A stretch of 64,000 bases of DNA from Actinomadura_E scrupuli (GTDB taxonomy: Bacteria > Actinomycetota > Actinomycetes > Streptosporangiales > Streptosporangiaceae): assembly GCF_050971785.1 (NCBI RefSeq), contig NZ_JBPCCU010000001.1:1426001-1490000 (forward strand). The letters are read 5' to 3'. The notes below the pieces were generated by a model. It was not told the origin of the DNA. It saw only the letters and a list, made by a program, of their open reading frames with translations, and ran no database searches. The translations under genes and the position numbers were made by a program. Numbering within the stretch: the first letter of the stretch is position 1; each line of letters begins with the position of its first letter. Below are positions 1 to 9,584 of the stretch, one piece after another.

Positions 1-350
1 GCGAGCGCGCCGATGGCCAGCACCAGCGGGATGACGATCAGCGTCGGCCACCCCGCCTTCTGCACGAGGGCGGCGGAGATCATCGTGGACAGGGCGGCCA
101 TCGCCCCGACGGACAGGTCGATGCCGCCGGTGAGGATGACGAATGTCGCCCCCACGGCCGCCACCAGCAGGAAGGCGTTGTCGACGAACAGGTCGAGGAA
201 GACCTGACCGGACAGGAAGTTGTCGTACCTGACCGATCCGGTGCCGAACAGCACCAGGAACAGTCCCAGCGTCACCAGCACCGGTACGTGGCGTCGCAGG
301 CCGGAGACCGGGCCCGCGAGGGACACCCGGGTGGGGGAGAGGATGGTCAC
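1..350 (-). CDS. Sugar ABC transporter permease, YjfF-like (partial, C-terminus outside window)
   Basis: This is the N-terminal part of a second membrane permease of a sugar importer; the gene runs off the left edge. It starts with GTG at 348-350, overlapping the TGA of the preceding permease gene (GTGA). The visible 116 or so residues hold a hydrophobic first segment and the conserved 'TGGIDLSVGA' loop typical of the ribose/galactofuranose permease family. Its place after YtfQ-, YtfR- and YtfT-like genes matches the order of the Escherichia coli ytfQRT-yjfF operon. Specificity is inferred from the operon. Confidence 0.85.
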   Translation of the reverse strand, partial: MTILSPTRVSLAGPVSGLRRHVPVLVTLGLFLVLFGTGSVRYDNFLSGQVFLDLFVDNAFLLVAAVGATFVILTGGIDLSVGAMAALSTMISAALVQKAGWPTLIVIPLVLAIGAL

Positions 351-1398
351 GCCGATACCTCCACATTGGCGGGCGCGGAAACGGGCGGCCGGCCGGACCG
401 GCTCCGGCGGCCGAAGACCTTGGCGCGGAACGTCGGCGACTGGATCAGGCAGACGATGGTGACGATGACCGCCTTGAAGACGAGCGTCGTCTGCGGGGGC
501 ACGCCGGTCGTGTAGATCGTGGTGCTCAGGGTCTGGATGATCAGTGCACCGATGACGGTGCCGCTGAGCGAGAACCGCCCGCCGGTGAGCGGGGTGCCGC
601 CGATCACGACGGCGAGGATGGCGTCCAGTTCGATCCAGAGGCCCGCGTTGTTCCCGTCGGCGCTGGACACGTTGGAGCTGATCATGAGCCCCGCGATGCC
701 GGCGCAGAGGGCGCTGAAGACGTACACCATGGCCACGATCCGGCGGGACCGGATCCCGACCAGTCGGCTGGCCTCGGCGTTGCCGCCGACGGCCTCCAGC
801 AGCAGCCCGAGGGCGGTCCTGCGGGTCAGCAGCCCGGTCAGCGCGACCACCACCGCCACCACCAGTACCGAGAACGGGACGGTGAGCCAGTAGCCGCCGC
901 CGATCAGCTTGTACGACGAGCTGTTGATCGTGATGATCTGCCCCCCGGTGATCAGCTGCGCGACTCCGCGCCCGGCCACCATGAGGATCAGGGTGGCGAT
1001 GATGGGCTGGATGCCGATCCGGGCGACGAGCACGCCGTTGGCGAGGCCGAGCGCCAGGGCCACGAGCAGGGCGACCACGACCGCGGTCGCCACCCCGTGC
1101 TCCTTGCTGATGAGGTAGCAGGCCAGCGCCCCCGAGATGGCCACCACCGAGCCGACGGACAGGTCGATGCCCGCGGCGGCGATCACCAGGGTCATGCCGA
1201 GGGAGACCAGGATCAGCGGTGCTCCGAAGTGCAAGATGTCGATCAGGCTGCCGTACAGATGCCCGTTCCGGACCCGGATGGAGAAGAAGTCGTGGGTGAA
1301 GGCCAGGTTGCTCAGCAACATGATCACCAGGACGGCCAGCGGCCAGAAGAGCCGGTGCCTGGTCGTTCTCCTCAGCAACGTGATCACTTGGGCCGATG

Positions 1399-1402
<4 letters not shown>
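347..1402 (-). CDS. ytfT: Sugar ABC transporter permease, YtfT-like
   Basis: Inner-membrane permease of a ribose/galactofuranose-class importer (351 aa), with many hydrophobic helices and the family loop 'AAGIDLSVGS' near residue 75. The ATG at 1402 overlaps the stop of the ATPase gene in an ATGA, so translation is probably coupled; a longer reading frame upstream is only a shadow of the ATPase gene. It should pair with the YjfF-like permease as a heterodimer energised by the YtfR-like ATPase. The gene symbol rests on operon likeness to E. coli ytfQRT-yjfF. Confidence 0.85.
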
Positions 1403-2925
<1,523 letters not shown>

Positions 2926-2993
2926 ACGCGCACTCCTCTCGTGCGAAAGGCGCCGGGACCGGTCCTGGGGCGGACCGGTCCCGGCGGGATCGC

Positions 2994-3962
2994 TCAGTAC
3001 TTGCGGCTGGGCAGTGCCGCGGCGGCCTGCTCGGGGGTGAAGGTCGTCTCCTTGGTGACGATCCGCGCGTCGACCGGCTGGCCGTCCTTGACCTTCTTGA
3101 CGATGTCCATCAGCTGCTCACCGAGCAGGGGACTGCACTCCACGATGAAGTTGATCTTCCCCTGGGACTCCGCGGTCAGGCCGTCCTTGACGGCGTCGAT
3201 CGTCACGATCTTGATGTCCTTGCCGGGCTTGAGGCCGGCCTCCTCGATGGCCTGGATGGCGCCGAGGCCCATGTCGTCGTTGTGCGCGAACAGCAGGTCG
3301 ATCTTCTTGTGGGCCTTGAGGAAGGCCTGCATGACCTCCTTGCCCTTGGCCCGGGTGAAGTCGCCGGGCTGGGAGGCGAGCATCTTGAACTTGGGATCGG
3401 CCGAGATCTTCTCCTCGAAGCCCTTCTTGCGGTCGATGGCCGGGGCGGCGCCCGTGTTGCCCTCCAGCTGGACGATGTTCACCGGTCCCGGTGTGCTCTT
3501 GAAGTCGTCGACCACCCACTGGCCGGCCTTGCGGCCCTCCTCGACGAAGTCCGATCCGAGGAAGGACTTGTAGAGCGTCTTGTCGGTGGAGTTGACCGAG
3601 CGGTCGGTGAGCACGACCGGGATCTTCTTGGCCTTGGCCTCCTTGAGCACGGTGTCCCAGCCGGACTCCACCACCGGCGAGAAGGCGATGACGTCGACCC
3701 GCTGCTGGATGAAGGAGCGGATCGCCTTGATCTGGTTCTCCTGCTTCTGCTGGGCGTCGGAGAATTTCAGATCGATCCCGGCGGCCTTGGCCGCCTCCTG
3801 GATGGACTTGGTGTTCGCGGTGCGCCAGCCGCTCTCCGCACCCACCTGGGAGAAGCCGAGAGTGAGCTTGCCGCCTCCGCTACCGCTTCCCCCGCAGGCC
3901 GTGAGAGCGGAGGCCACGACCGCTGTGGCTAGTGCCGCCGCGATCCTTGTTCTGCCGAGCAT
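2994..3962 (-). CDS. ytfQ: Galactofuranose-type periplasmic-binding lipoprotein, YtfQ-like
   Basis: Extracellular substrate-binding protein (322 aa). The N-terminus is a lipoprotein signal: a hydrophobic stretch, then 'SALTACGG', where the Cys would be lipidated. The mature protein begins 'LTLGFSQVGAESGW' and contains 'AQQKQENQIKA', 'AIDRKKGF', 'GDFTRAKGKEVM' and 'AHNDDM', all close to my memory of E. coli YtfQ, which binds galactofuranose. The start has an AAGGAG site. It is the first gene of the importer operon, downstream of the LacI gene, whose product probably senses the same sugar. Confidence 0.9.
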   Translation of the reverse strand: MLGRTRIAAALATAVVASALTACGGSGSGGGKLTLGFSQVGAESGWRTANTKSIQEAAKAAGIDLKFSDAQQKQENQIKAIRSFIQQRVDVIAFSPVVESGWDTVLKEAKAKKIPVVLTDRSVNSTDKTLYKSFLGSDFVEEGRKAGQWVVDDFKSTPGPVNIVQLEGNTGAAPAIDRKKGFEEKISADPKFKMLASQPGDFTRAKGKEVMQAFLKAHKKIDLLFAHNDDMGLGAIQAIEEAGLKPGKDIKIVTIDAVKDGLTAESQGKINFIVECSPLLGEQLMDIVKKVKDGQPVDARIVTKETTFTPEQAAAALPSRKY

Positions 3963-4067
3963 GGTGTTCTCCTTTTGCCGGTATCTCGAAAGGGTGAATT
4001 CGAGCTAGCGATTGCTTTGGCTGATGCAGACGTCCGTGGGTCGCGGATGGTCGGGGGTGGACGGGGG

Positions 4068-5138
4068 TCAGGGACGATGGGGGGCGGACGTGCTCTCTCG
4101 GACGACGAGTTCGGGTTCGACGATGCGCCGGCGCTCCGGGGTGAGGCCGTCGATCTGGTCGAGCAGTAGCTGGAACGCGTGCCGCCCGACCTCGCCGAAG
4201 TTCTGCCGGACGGTGGTGAGCGGCGGGGAGAAGAACGGAGCCTCGGGGACGTCGTCGAAGCCGACCACGCTGACGTCCTCCGGGACGCGCCGGCCATGCT
4301 CGCGCAGCGCGCGCAGCACCCCCAGGGCCGTCGCGTCGTTGGCCGCGAACAGCGCGGTGATCTCGAGGTTCGCGGCGAGCCGCTTGCCGAGCTCGTAGCC
4401 GGACCGGGCGCTCCAGTCGCCGGTCAGGCACTCGGGGATCTCCCGCCCCTCGGCCCTCAGCACCGACCGCCAGCCGGCCACCCGGCCACCGGCGTCGATC
4501 CAGTTGGCCGGTCCGGCCAGGTGCCAGACGGTGCGGTGGCCGAGGCTCAGCAGATGGCGGGTGGCGCGGGCCGCGCCGGCGTGCTGGTCCACCGCCACGA
4601 TCGGCAGGGGGAGCTCGTCGGCGGCGTCCACCACCACCACGGGCAGATCGGGCGGGAGGTCGTGCAGGCCCTCGGCGGCCGACTCGTGCGGGGCGACGAT
4701 GATGATGCCGTCGACCGACTGGGACCGCAGCCGGTCCACCCCCTCGCTGATCGACCGGCGGTTCAGCGCGCTGAGGCTGGCGATGCTGATCAGGTAGTCC
4801 TCGCCGCGCGCCGCCTGCTCGATGTTGTAGAGGGTGGAGGCCGGGCCGTAGAGCGTGGTGTCGAAGCTGACCACGCCGAGCACTCCGGAGCGGCCGGTGG
4901 CCAGCACCCGGGCCGCGGAGTTGGGGCGGTAGCCCAGCTGTCGCACGGCCGCCAGCACCCGGGCCCGGGTCGAGGGCCGCACCTTGTCCGGAGCGTTCAG
5001 CACCCGGGACACCGTCATGGCCGAGACCCCGGCGAGTTCCGCGACGTCCTCCATGACCGCCGCCCGGGGCCGTACGGCCGCCGGAGGAGGGCCGTCGGCG
5101 GCGATCTCACCCGTCGGCGGCTGGTCGTCGGTGTCCAT
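4068..5138 (-). CDS. LacI-family transcriptional regulator of the sugar importer
   Basis: DNA-binding repressor (356 aa). After a 28-residue leader, the LacI helix-turn-helix reads 'VAELAGVSAMTVSRVLN' and is followed by the hinge-helix region and a periplasmic-binding-protein-like effector domain. GGGAGG lies just upstream of the ATG. It is placed 105 nt before the binding-protein gene on the same strand. Two LacI-type operator-like palindromes lie upstream of its own start (5193-5206 and 5326-5339), suggesting autoregulation together with the importer. Confidence 0.92.
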   Translation of the reverse strand: MDTDDQPPTGEIAADGPPPAAVRPRAAVMEDVAELAGVSAMTVSRVLNAPDKVRPSTRARVLAAVRQLGYRPNSAARVLATGRSGVLGVVSFDTTLYGPASTLYNIEQAARGEDYLISIASLSALNRRSISEGVDRLRSQSVDGIIIVAPHESAAEGLHDLPPDLPVVVVDAADELPLPIVAVDQHAGAARATRHLLSLGHRTVWHLAGPANWIDAGGRVAGWRSVLRAEGREIPECLTGDWSARSGYELGKRLAANLEITALFAANDATALGVLRALREHGRRVPEDVSVVGFDDVPEAPFFSPPLTTVRQNFGEVGRHAFQLLLDQIDGLTPERRRIVEPELVVRESTSAPHRP

Positions 5139-5192
5139 GTCCCGCGGCCCTCCCTTCGGGTGGGGCTCAGGTTACGGCGAGGTTTCCCAGAG

Positions 5193-5206
5193 TGTTGGCG
5201 ATAACA
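5193..5206. promoter_or_regulatory. LacI-type operator candidate, proximal
   Basis: TGTTGGCGATAACA matches the TGTTA-CG-TAACA pattern common for LacI-family operators, with outer arms TGTT/AACA around a central CG. It lies 55 bp upstream of the LacI start, a usual position for autorepression. Confidence 0.5.
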
Positions 5207-5325
5207 ATCCACGCGTCAAGAGGTGGCTTGGAAGTTCTTCGGACGCTTCGGGACGTACCGGCATTCACCTGTGTATACGGCGAAATACCCACCGGGCTGG
5301 TAGTCACGGTATTGACCGGTGCGGG

Positions 5326-5339
5326 TGGTAGCGCTAACA
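5326..5339. promoter_or_regulatory. LacI-type operator candidate, distal
   Basis: TGGTAGCGCTAACA is a near-perfect palindrome around the core TAGCGCTA and fits LacI-family operators well. It lies 133 bp upstream of the proximal site, so looping by a tetrameric or dimeric repressor is possible. Confidence 0.55.
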
Positions 5340-5657
5340 ATCATGCTCAGCTTTGCCGGTGTTCGCAGAGGTGATCGCCGGGTGCGCGCGCCGAGGGGAG
5401 CCTGCCGATGAGCAGTCCGATCGCCCCTGCGGGCATGGCACCGGAGGAGGTGATCGGGGTCGGCGGCTTCACCGCCCGGGCGGCCACGGGGGGCGGGGAG
5501 TGGTCACAGCCGGACGTGACGCGGGACCGTACGCACGCCCGTCCTCCGCCGTGGCGGCACCATGCCGCCCGGCCGCGGGCCAGGCCGGATCAGGACGGGG
5601 CCCGAGCGGGGCCCGGTGAGAGTCGGCGGCGCCGCGGTGACGCGGCGGACGGGGCGG

Positions 5658-6236
5658 TCAGTCGCGGACGGGAACGGCGCTCATCATGCCGCGCCAGAGG
5701 GCGATGGCCGTCGGCCGTGAGCTGACGCCGAGCTTGGAGTAGATCCGGTTGACGTGGTTCTTGACCGTCTTCTCGCTCAGGAAGAGCTCGCGGGCGATCT
5801 CGCGGTTGGAGCGGCCACCGGCGATGAGGTCCATCACCTCCGCCTCCCGGGCGGACAGCCCGAGGCTGGCCTTGCTGACGTCCCGCACACTGCGGATCAG
5901 GTCCCCTACCGTGAACTCGCCCGGCACCAGATGGCCGCAGGCTCCTCCTCGGATGGCGGTCTCGATCGTGGGGCGGTCATCGGCTCCGGTCAGCACGAAC
6001 ACCCGGGCCTTGCGGCTGAGCGGGGCGGCGAGTCCGGTGCGGGCGGAATGCGCGTCCAGCAACACGATGTCGGGCTGGAGCCGGTCGGCCATGGAGACCG
6101 CGCCGTCCCCGTCGACGGCCTCGCCGATCACCTCGAGTTCCGTGCCGTCGGCCAGCAGGGTGACGACGCCGGCACGGGTGTCCGCGTCCCGATCGACCAC
6201 CATCACCCGTAGCGGGGCTGTTCCGTCAACACTCAT
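5658..6236 (-). CDS. NarL/LuxR-family response regulator (orphan)
   Basis: Response regulator of 192 aa. The receiver domain begins 'LRVMVVDRDADTRAG' and carries the probable phospho-acceptor Asp in 'DIVLLDAHS'. The C-terminal LuxR helix-turn-helix reads 'LSAREAEVMDLIAGGRSNREIA' and 'FLSEKTVKNHVNRIYSKLGV'. The ATG at 6236 has GGAGG upstream; an earlier in-frame start at 6287 has none. No kinase is directly coupled to it, and the neighbouring kinase belongs to an OmpR-type system. Confidence 0.9.
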   Translation of the reverse strand: MSVDGTAPLRVMVVDRDADTRAGVVTLLADGTELEVIGEAVDGDGAVSMADRLQPDIVLLDAHSARTGLAAPLSRKARVFVLTGADDRPTIETAIRGGACGHLVPGEFTVGDLIRSVRDVSKASLGLSAREAEVMDLIAGGRSNREIARELFLSEKTVKNHVNRIYSKLGVSSRPTAIALWRGMMSAVPVRD

Positions 6237-6427
6237 CCGGCCTCCGGAGGGTGTGGGATGCCGTTTACTCGGATAAAGCCGGAGCATAACCGGGATCGTC
6301 GATCATCGGATAGATCGGCAATGCGAAAAAAGGCGCGCCGGTCAAGATACCGGGACGCCATTTTCCACTGGTCGGCCGATGCCCGGCGCGCACCGGCCCG
6401 TCCGCCGGTACGCCTCCGGACGCCGGC

Positions 6428-7282
6428 TCACCGGCGACGTCGTACGGGCCGCACGTCGCGGGTGCTGAGAAGACGGGACGCGGGCACGCTCACCTCCGCG
6501 AACGCGCACCCCGGCCGGCCCGGGACCGCGCCGGGGAGAGGCCAGGGCGCCAGGTGGGCCGCGGCGTCCAGGCCGCGGGCACCCGCCGGCGCGAGGGTCA
6601 GCCGGCCGCCCCCGGAGCGCAGGAAGGCACAGGCGATCGCGAGCCCGAGCCCCGTCCCGCCGCGCCGCGCCGACTCGGGCCCGCGCCAGAACGGCTCGCA
6701 GGCGCGCCGCCGCTCCTCGCGGGTCATGCCCGGCCCCTCGTCGATGACGTGCACACCGACGGACGTGGAAGCGGGCACGATGCGGACGAGCACGCGACCC
6801 GACTCCGGTGAGACGTGCAGGGCGTTGTCCAGCAGCACGTCGAGGACCTGCAGCAGCGCGCCGGGCGCGGCGGCGGCGAGGGCGGCCGGACCTTCCACGT
6901 CGATGGCGACACCGCGCCGGTCGGCGACGGCCTCCCAGAAGCCGGCCCGGTCCAGCGCGTCCGCCCGTACGTCGACGGCTTCGAGACACGCGGGCGCACG
7001 GTCCGCGCGCTCCAGGGCCAGCAGCTCGCTGAGCGTCCGGGAGAGGCGGTCCACGTCCCGGAGCGCGTGCTCGAGATGCGGCCGGAGCTCGGCGTCCGCC
7101 ATCGCCTCGATCCCCTCGATCCGCAGCCGGAGAGCCGTGAGGGGGTTGTTCAGCTGGTGCGCGGCGACGGCCAGGCCGCCGAGCGGAGGGTGGCCGGCGC
7201 GGTCAACGCGGTCGACGCAGTCGGTGCGGTCGCAGGAGCAGCCCGGAAGATGAGGCGTCCGCTGCTCGGTCGTCTTCTTCAC
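6428..7282 (-). CDS. Cytoplasmic sensor histidine kinase lacking an input domain
   Basis: Histidine kinase of 284 aa starting with GTG at 7282, overlapping the stop of the response-regulator gene (GTGA). The H-box reads 'LAVAAHQLNNPLTALRLRI' and is followed by an N-box ('DVLLDNALHVS'), G1 ('VIDEGPGM') and G2 ('GGTGLGLAIA'). No transmembrane helix or recognisable sensor domain precedes the H-box, only about 40 residues with a small Cys/His-containing stretch ('HLPGCSCDRTDC'). It should phosphorylate the OmpR-type regulator encoded just upstream. The Cys cluster could bind metal or sense redox, which is a guess. Confidence 0.85.
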   Translation of the reverse strand: MKKTTEQRTPHLPGCSCDRTDCVDRVDRAGHPPLGGLAVAAHQLNNPLTALRLRIEGIEAMADAELRPHLEHALRDVDRLSRTLSELLALERADRAPACLEAVDVRADALDRAGFWEAVADRRGVAIDVEGPAALAAAAPGALLQVLDVLLDNALHVSPESGRVLVRIVPASTSVGVHVIDEGPGMTREERRRACEPFWRGPESARRGGTGLGLAIACAFLRSGGGRLTLAPAGARGLDAAAHLAPWPLPGAVPGRPGCAFAEVSVPASRLLSTRDVRPVRRRR

Positions 7283-7986
7283 GCGGCATCGGGCCCGGGT
7301 GAGACCTCGATGCGGTAGCCGACCCCGCGGATCGTCTCGATCCAGCCGGGGCACTTCAGCTTGGCCCGCAGCGAGCCGACATGGACGTCGAGGGTGCGGG
7401 TGGAGCCGTACCAGTTCTCGTCCCAGACCGTGGCGATGATCTCCTCCCTGGTCCGGACCGTGCCCGCGTCCTCCATGAGCATGGTGAGCAGGTCGAACTC
7501 CTTGCGGGTCAGCCGGACCAGCCGGTCGCCCACCAGGACCCGGCGGGTGCGCAGGTCCACGTTGATCGGGCCGACCTGGAGCACCGAGCGCTTCTCCTTC
7601 TCCGGTGCCCGCGCCGGTGCCGGTGCCGCCGACCGGGTGGTGCGCCGCAGCACCGCCTCTATCCGGGCGAGCAGCTCGTAGTAGCTGAACGGCTTGGTCA
7701 CGTAGTCGTCCGCACCGATGTGCAGGGCCATGACCCGGTCGACCTCTTCGCTACGCGCGGTGACGGCGATGATGGGGGTGTCGGTGTGGGCCCTGAGCCG
7801 CCGGCACAGCTCGTGGCCGTCGAGGTCGGGCAGTCCCAGGTCCAACAGGATCATCTGATTGCCCTCGAATGTGGAAAGAGCTTCGGCGGCCGTCGCGGCG
7901 TGCGCCGTTTCGTGTCCGTGCCGCCCGAGAGTGAAGGCCAGCGCATCGGCGATCTGTGTGTCGTCTTCGACGATGAGAACTTTCAC
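7279..7986 (-). CDS. OmpR/PhoB-family response regulator
   Basis: Response regulator of 235 aa. The receiver domain begins 'MKVLIVEDDTQIADA', has the phospho-acceptor Asp in 'ILLDLGLPDLDG' and Lys in 'YVTKPFSYYELLARI'. The C-terminal winged helix ends with 'TLDVHVGSLRAKLKCPGWIE' and 'IRGVGYRIE'. A basic, Ala/Pro-rich linker joins the domains. It is cotranscribed with the kinase downstream. The divergent region 7987-8318 separates it from the UbiA gene, so it may control that promoter. Confidence 0.93.
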   Translation of the reverse strand: MKVLIVEDDTQIADALAFTLGRHGHETAHAATAAEALSTFEGNQMILLDLGLPDLDGHELCRRLRAHTDTPIIAVTARSEEVDRVMALHIGADDYVTKPFSYYELLARIEAVLRRTTRSAAPAPARAPEKEKRSVLQVGPINVDLRTRRVLVGDRLVRLTRKEFDLLTMLMEDAGTVRTREEIIATVWDENWYGSTRTLDVHVGSLRAKLKCPGWIETIRGVGYRIEVSPGPDAA

Positions 7987-8132
7987 GGTGCGGCTCCGGG
8001 GTTCGGTGCTTACACGTAGATCACGGGGATCTGATGGAGGTCTACAAGATTTATTTAGCCGCCCGCCTACCTCTAATCAAGAGCAGTATTCCCAAGTCGG
8101 CACAGGGGTGACCCCCCGGGGGGTGCACGGCG

Positions 8133-8148
8133 TACTCCTTTGGAGGTA
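8133..8148. promoter_or_regulatory. NarL-type operator candidate upstream of ubiA-1
   Basis: TACTCCTTTGGAGGTA is an imperfect palindrome closely resembling TACCTCTTTAGGGGTA at 11371-11386 upstream of mbtH. Such TAC-CTC-TTT-GAG-GTA sites suit dimeric NarL/LuxR-type response regulators; the regulator encoded at 10678-11331 is the nearest candidate. Confidence 0.5.
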
Positions 8149-8189
8149 CAAGCCTTGAGCCGTCGGCGGTCTTCGCTAACGATCGCGTC

Positions 8190-8214
8190 CGGCAGATCAA
8201 ATCGATATCTGCCG
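8190..8214. repeat. Inverted repeat upstream of ubiA-1
   Basis: Perfect 8-bp arms CGGCAGAT and ATCTGCCG flank a 9-bp spacer, about 105 bp before the ubiA-1 start. The arms contain GGCA and TGCC, the same half-sites as the GGCA-N6-TGCC motif found elsewhere, but at wider spacing. Confidence 0.45.
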
Positions 8215-8318
8215 AATCGAAAATAAAAGTGCGGCGCCAAATGAGGAAGGACGGGGCGCGTCCACTGTGAGTTCGGCGATTCGATACGGCGCATTCATCA
8301 ATCTCTGCGAGGACAGTC

Positions 8319-9344
8319 ATGGGACGTTCGTTGAACGTGGCAGCCGCTTACGGTTATTCGTCGGGCGGGGCGGCGGGGACCTGGTTCCCGCTCCCGCAAA
8401 GGAGGCCGGTGTGGGACCCCTCCCGCTCCCGCCGCTGGGCGTCCACCGCCCCGTCGGAGATCGTCCGGGAGACGGGCAGGACGCTCGGCCGCTGCTTCGC
8501 CGAGTCCCGCCCGATCGTCCAGGTGATCTTCATGATGCGCTTCCTGACCGGGGCGCTCCTCGCGGGGTCCGCACTGGCCGTCCAGCACGTGGCGCACGTG
8601 GCCGTCGGTGCGGTGACCTGGGCTCTCGTGACCTTCGCGATCTACGTCTTCAACGGCGTCACCGACACGCAGGAGGACCGGGCCAACGGCTCCGGCCGGC
8701 CCATCGCCCGCGGTGACCTGTCCGAGCACGACGCCGGGCTGATCGCGGCCATCGCCGCGACGCTGGCGCTCCTGCTCGGGCTCCTGCAGGGCGGCCGGAT
8801 GCCCCTGCTGGTCCTCGCGATGCTGCTGCTGGGCTACCTGTACTCCGGATCGCCCTTCCGCTGGAAGCGGCACCCGGGCGGGCTGTTCGTGGTCGCCACC
8901 GGAGGGGGGCTCCTGACCTACGCGGCCGGGCACGAGGCGGCGGGCGCACTGCACCACACGGCCGGCTTCACCATCCTGGCCTGCGTGATGTCGCTGTGGA
9001 TGGGCCTCGTGGGTGCCGCCAAGGACCTGCCCGACCTGGAGGGCGACGTCAAGGCCGGCCGGCGCCCCGGATCACTTCTCTGGGGTGAGCGGCGCGCGCG
9101 ACTGCTGATCGCCTTCGCGGCACTCGGCCTCGGCACGGTCTTCCTGGTGGCGTCGGTGGTCCTGGCCCCCGCGCTGACGCCCGAGGCGGTGGTCCTGATG
9201 ATCGGTGCCTGCGTCGTGGCGCTCCTGGTCTCAGGCCCGCTGTCGTACGGAAACCGAGAGCGGCGCCGTCGCCCATACCGCGCTTTCATGATGACTCAGT
9301 ACGGTGTCCATGGAACCCTCTTCGCTCAGGCGTTGGCCGGATGA
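8319..9344 (+). CDS. UbiA-family prenyltransferase or cyclase 1
   Basis: Polytopic membrane protein (341 aa) of the UbiA superfamily, which transfers prenyl groups to aromatic acceptors or, in some members, cyclises prenyl diphosphates. The first diphosphate/Mg site is N112-x3-D116-x3-D120 ('NGVTDTQED'); the second is D236-x2-D239-x3-D243 ('DLPDLEGD'). About eight hydrophobic helices follow. The ATG at 8319 has GAGGAC upstream; a GTG at 8409 behind AAAGGAGG would remove a non-conserved leader of 30 residues. It stands alone between two two-component systems. Substrate unknown; a terpenoid role is inferred from the MEP genes in the window. Confidence 0.85.
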   Translation: MGRSLNVAAAYGYSSGGAAGTWFPLPQRRPVWDPSRSRRWASTAPSEIVRETGRTLGRCFAESRPIVQVIFMMRFLTGALLAGSALAVQHVAHVAVGAVTWALVTFAIYVFNGVTDTQEDRANGSGRPIARGDLSEHDAGLIAAIAATLALLLGLLQGGRMPLLVLAMLLLGYLYSGSPFRWKRHPGGLFVVATGGGLLTYAAGHEAAGALHHTAGFTILACVMSLWMGLVGAAKDLPDLEGDVKAGRRPGSLLWGERRARLLIAFAALGLGTVFLVASVVLAPALTPEAVVLMIGACVVALLVSGPLSYGNRERRRRPYRAFMMTQYGVHGTLFAQALAG

Positions 9345-9584
9345 CCCCGCAGCACCGGATGTGATGGTGTGACGCCGATCGCCGAACCACTCTCGCCCGT
9401 GCCTGGCCTGCAGTTTCACGAGGCCCGGCGCGGGCGACAACATGTGATCTATCCACCGGTCAAATTGGCCGCATCTGGATATGTAACTTGTTTTTCATGC
9501 AGACCGTCTTGCCAAAAAAGATCGACCTGGGCAGACTAAGGTGCACTTTAGCCTGGATGTGGCGGCGACGCAGGGTGGCAGTCC
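9345..9584. promoter_or_regulatory. Leader region of the NarL-type kinase gene with a 16-bp palindrome
   Basis: A 240-bp gap with an AT-rich core near 9480-9520. A near-perfect palindrome CTAAGGTGCACTTTAG at 9536-9551 lies about 35 bp before the kinase start, in a position suited to autoregulation. Confidence 0.45.

Larger units (their letters stand above)
5139..5657. other. Intergenic stretch of 519 bp with operators only
   Basis: Apart from the two LacI-type operators and the presumed lacI promoter, I see no gene here. Open frames in this stretch lack ribosome binding sites and family likeness. GC-rich inverted sequence near 5600-5630 could end transcription of the regulator gene at 5658-6236. 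Confidence 0.5.
7987..8318. other. Divergent regulatory region between the OmpR-type regulator and ubiA-1
   Basis: This 332-bp gap is less GC-rich than its surroundings and has no gene. It holds a 14-bp perfect palindrome ACCCCCCGGGGGGT at 8111-8124, a NarL-type palindrome at 8133-8148, and an inverted repeat at 8190-8214 (arms CGGCAGAT/ATCTGCCG, 9-bp spacer). A half-site TACCTCTAA lies near 8068. Confidence 0.6.
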
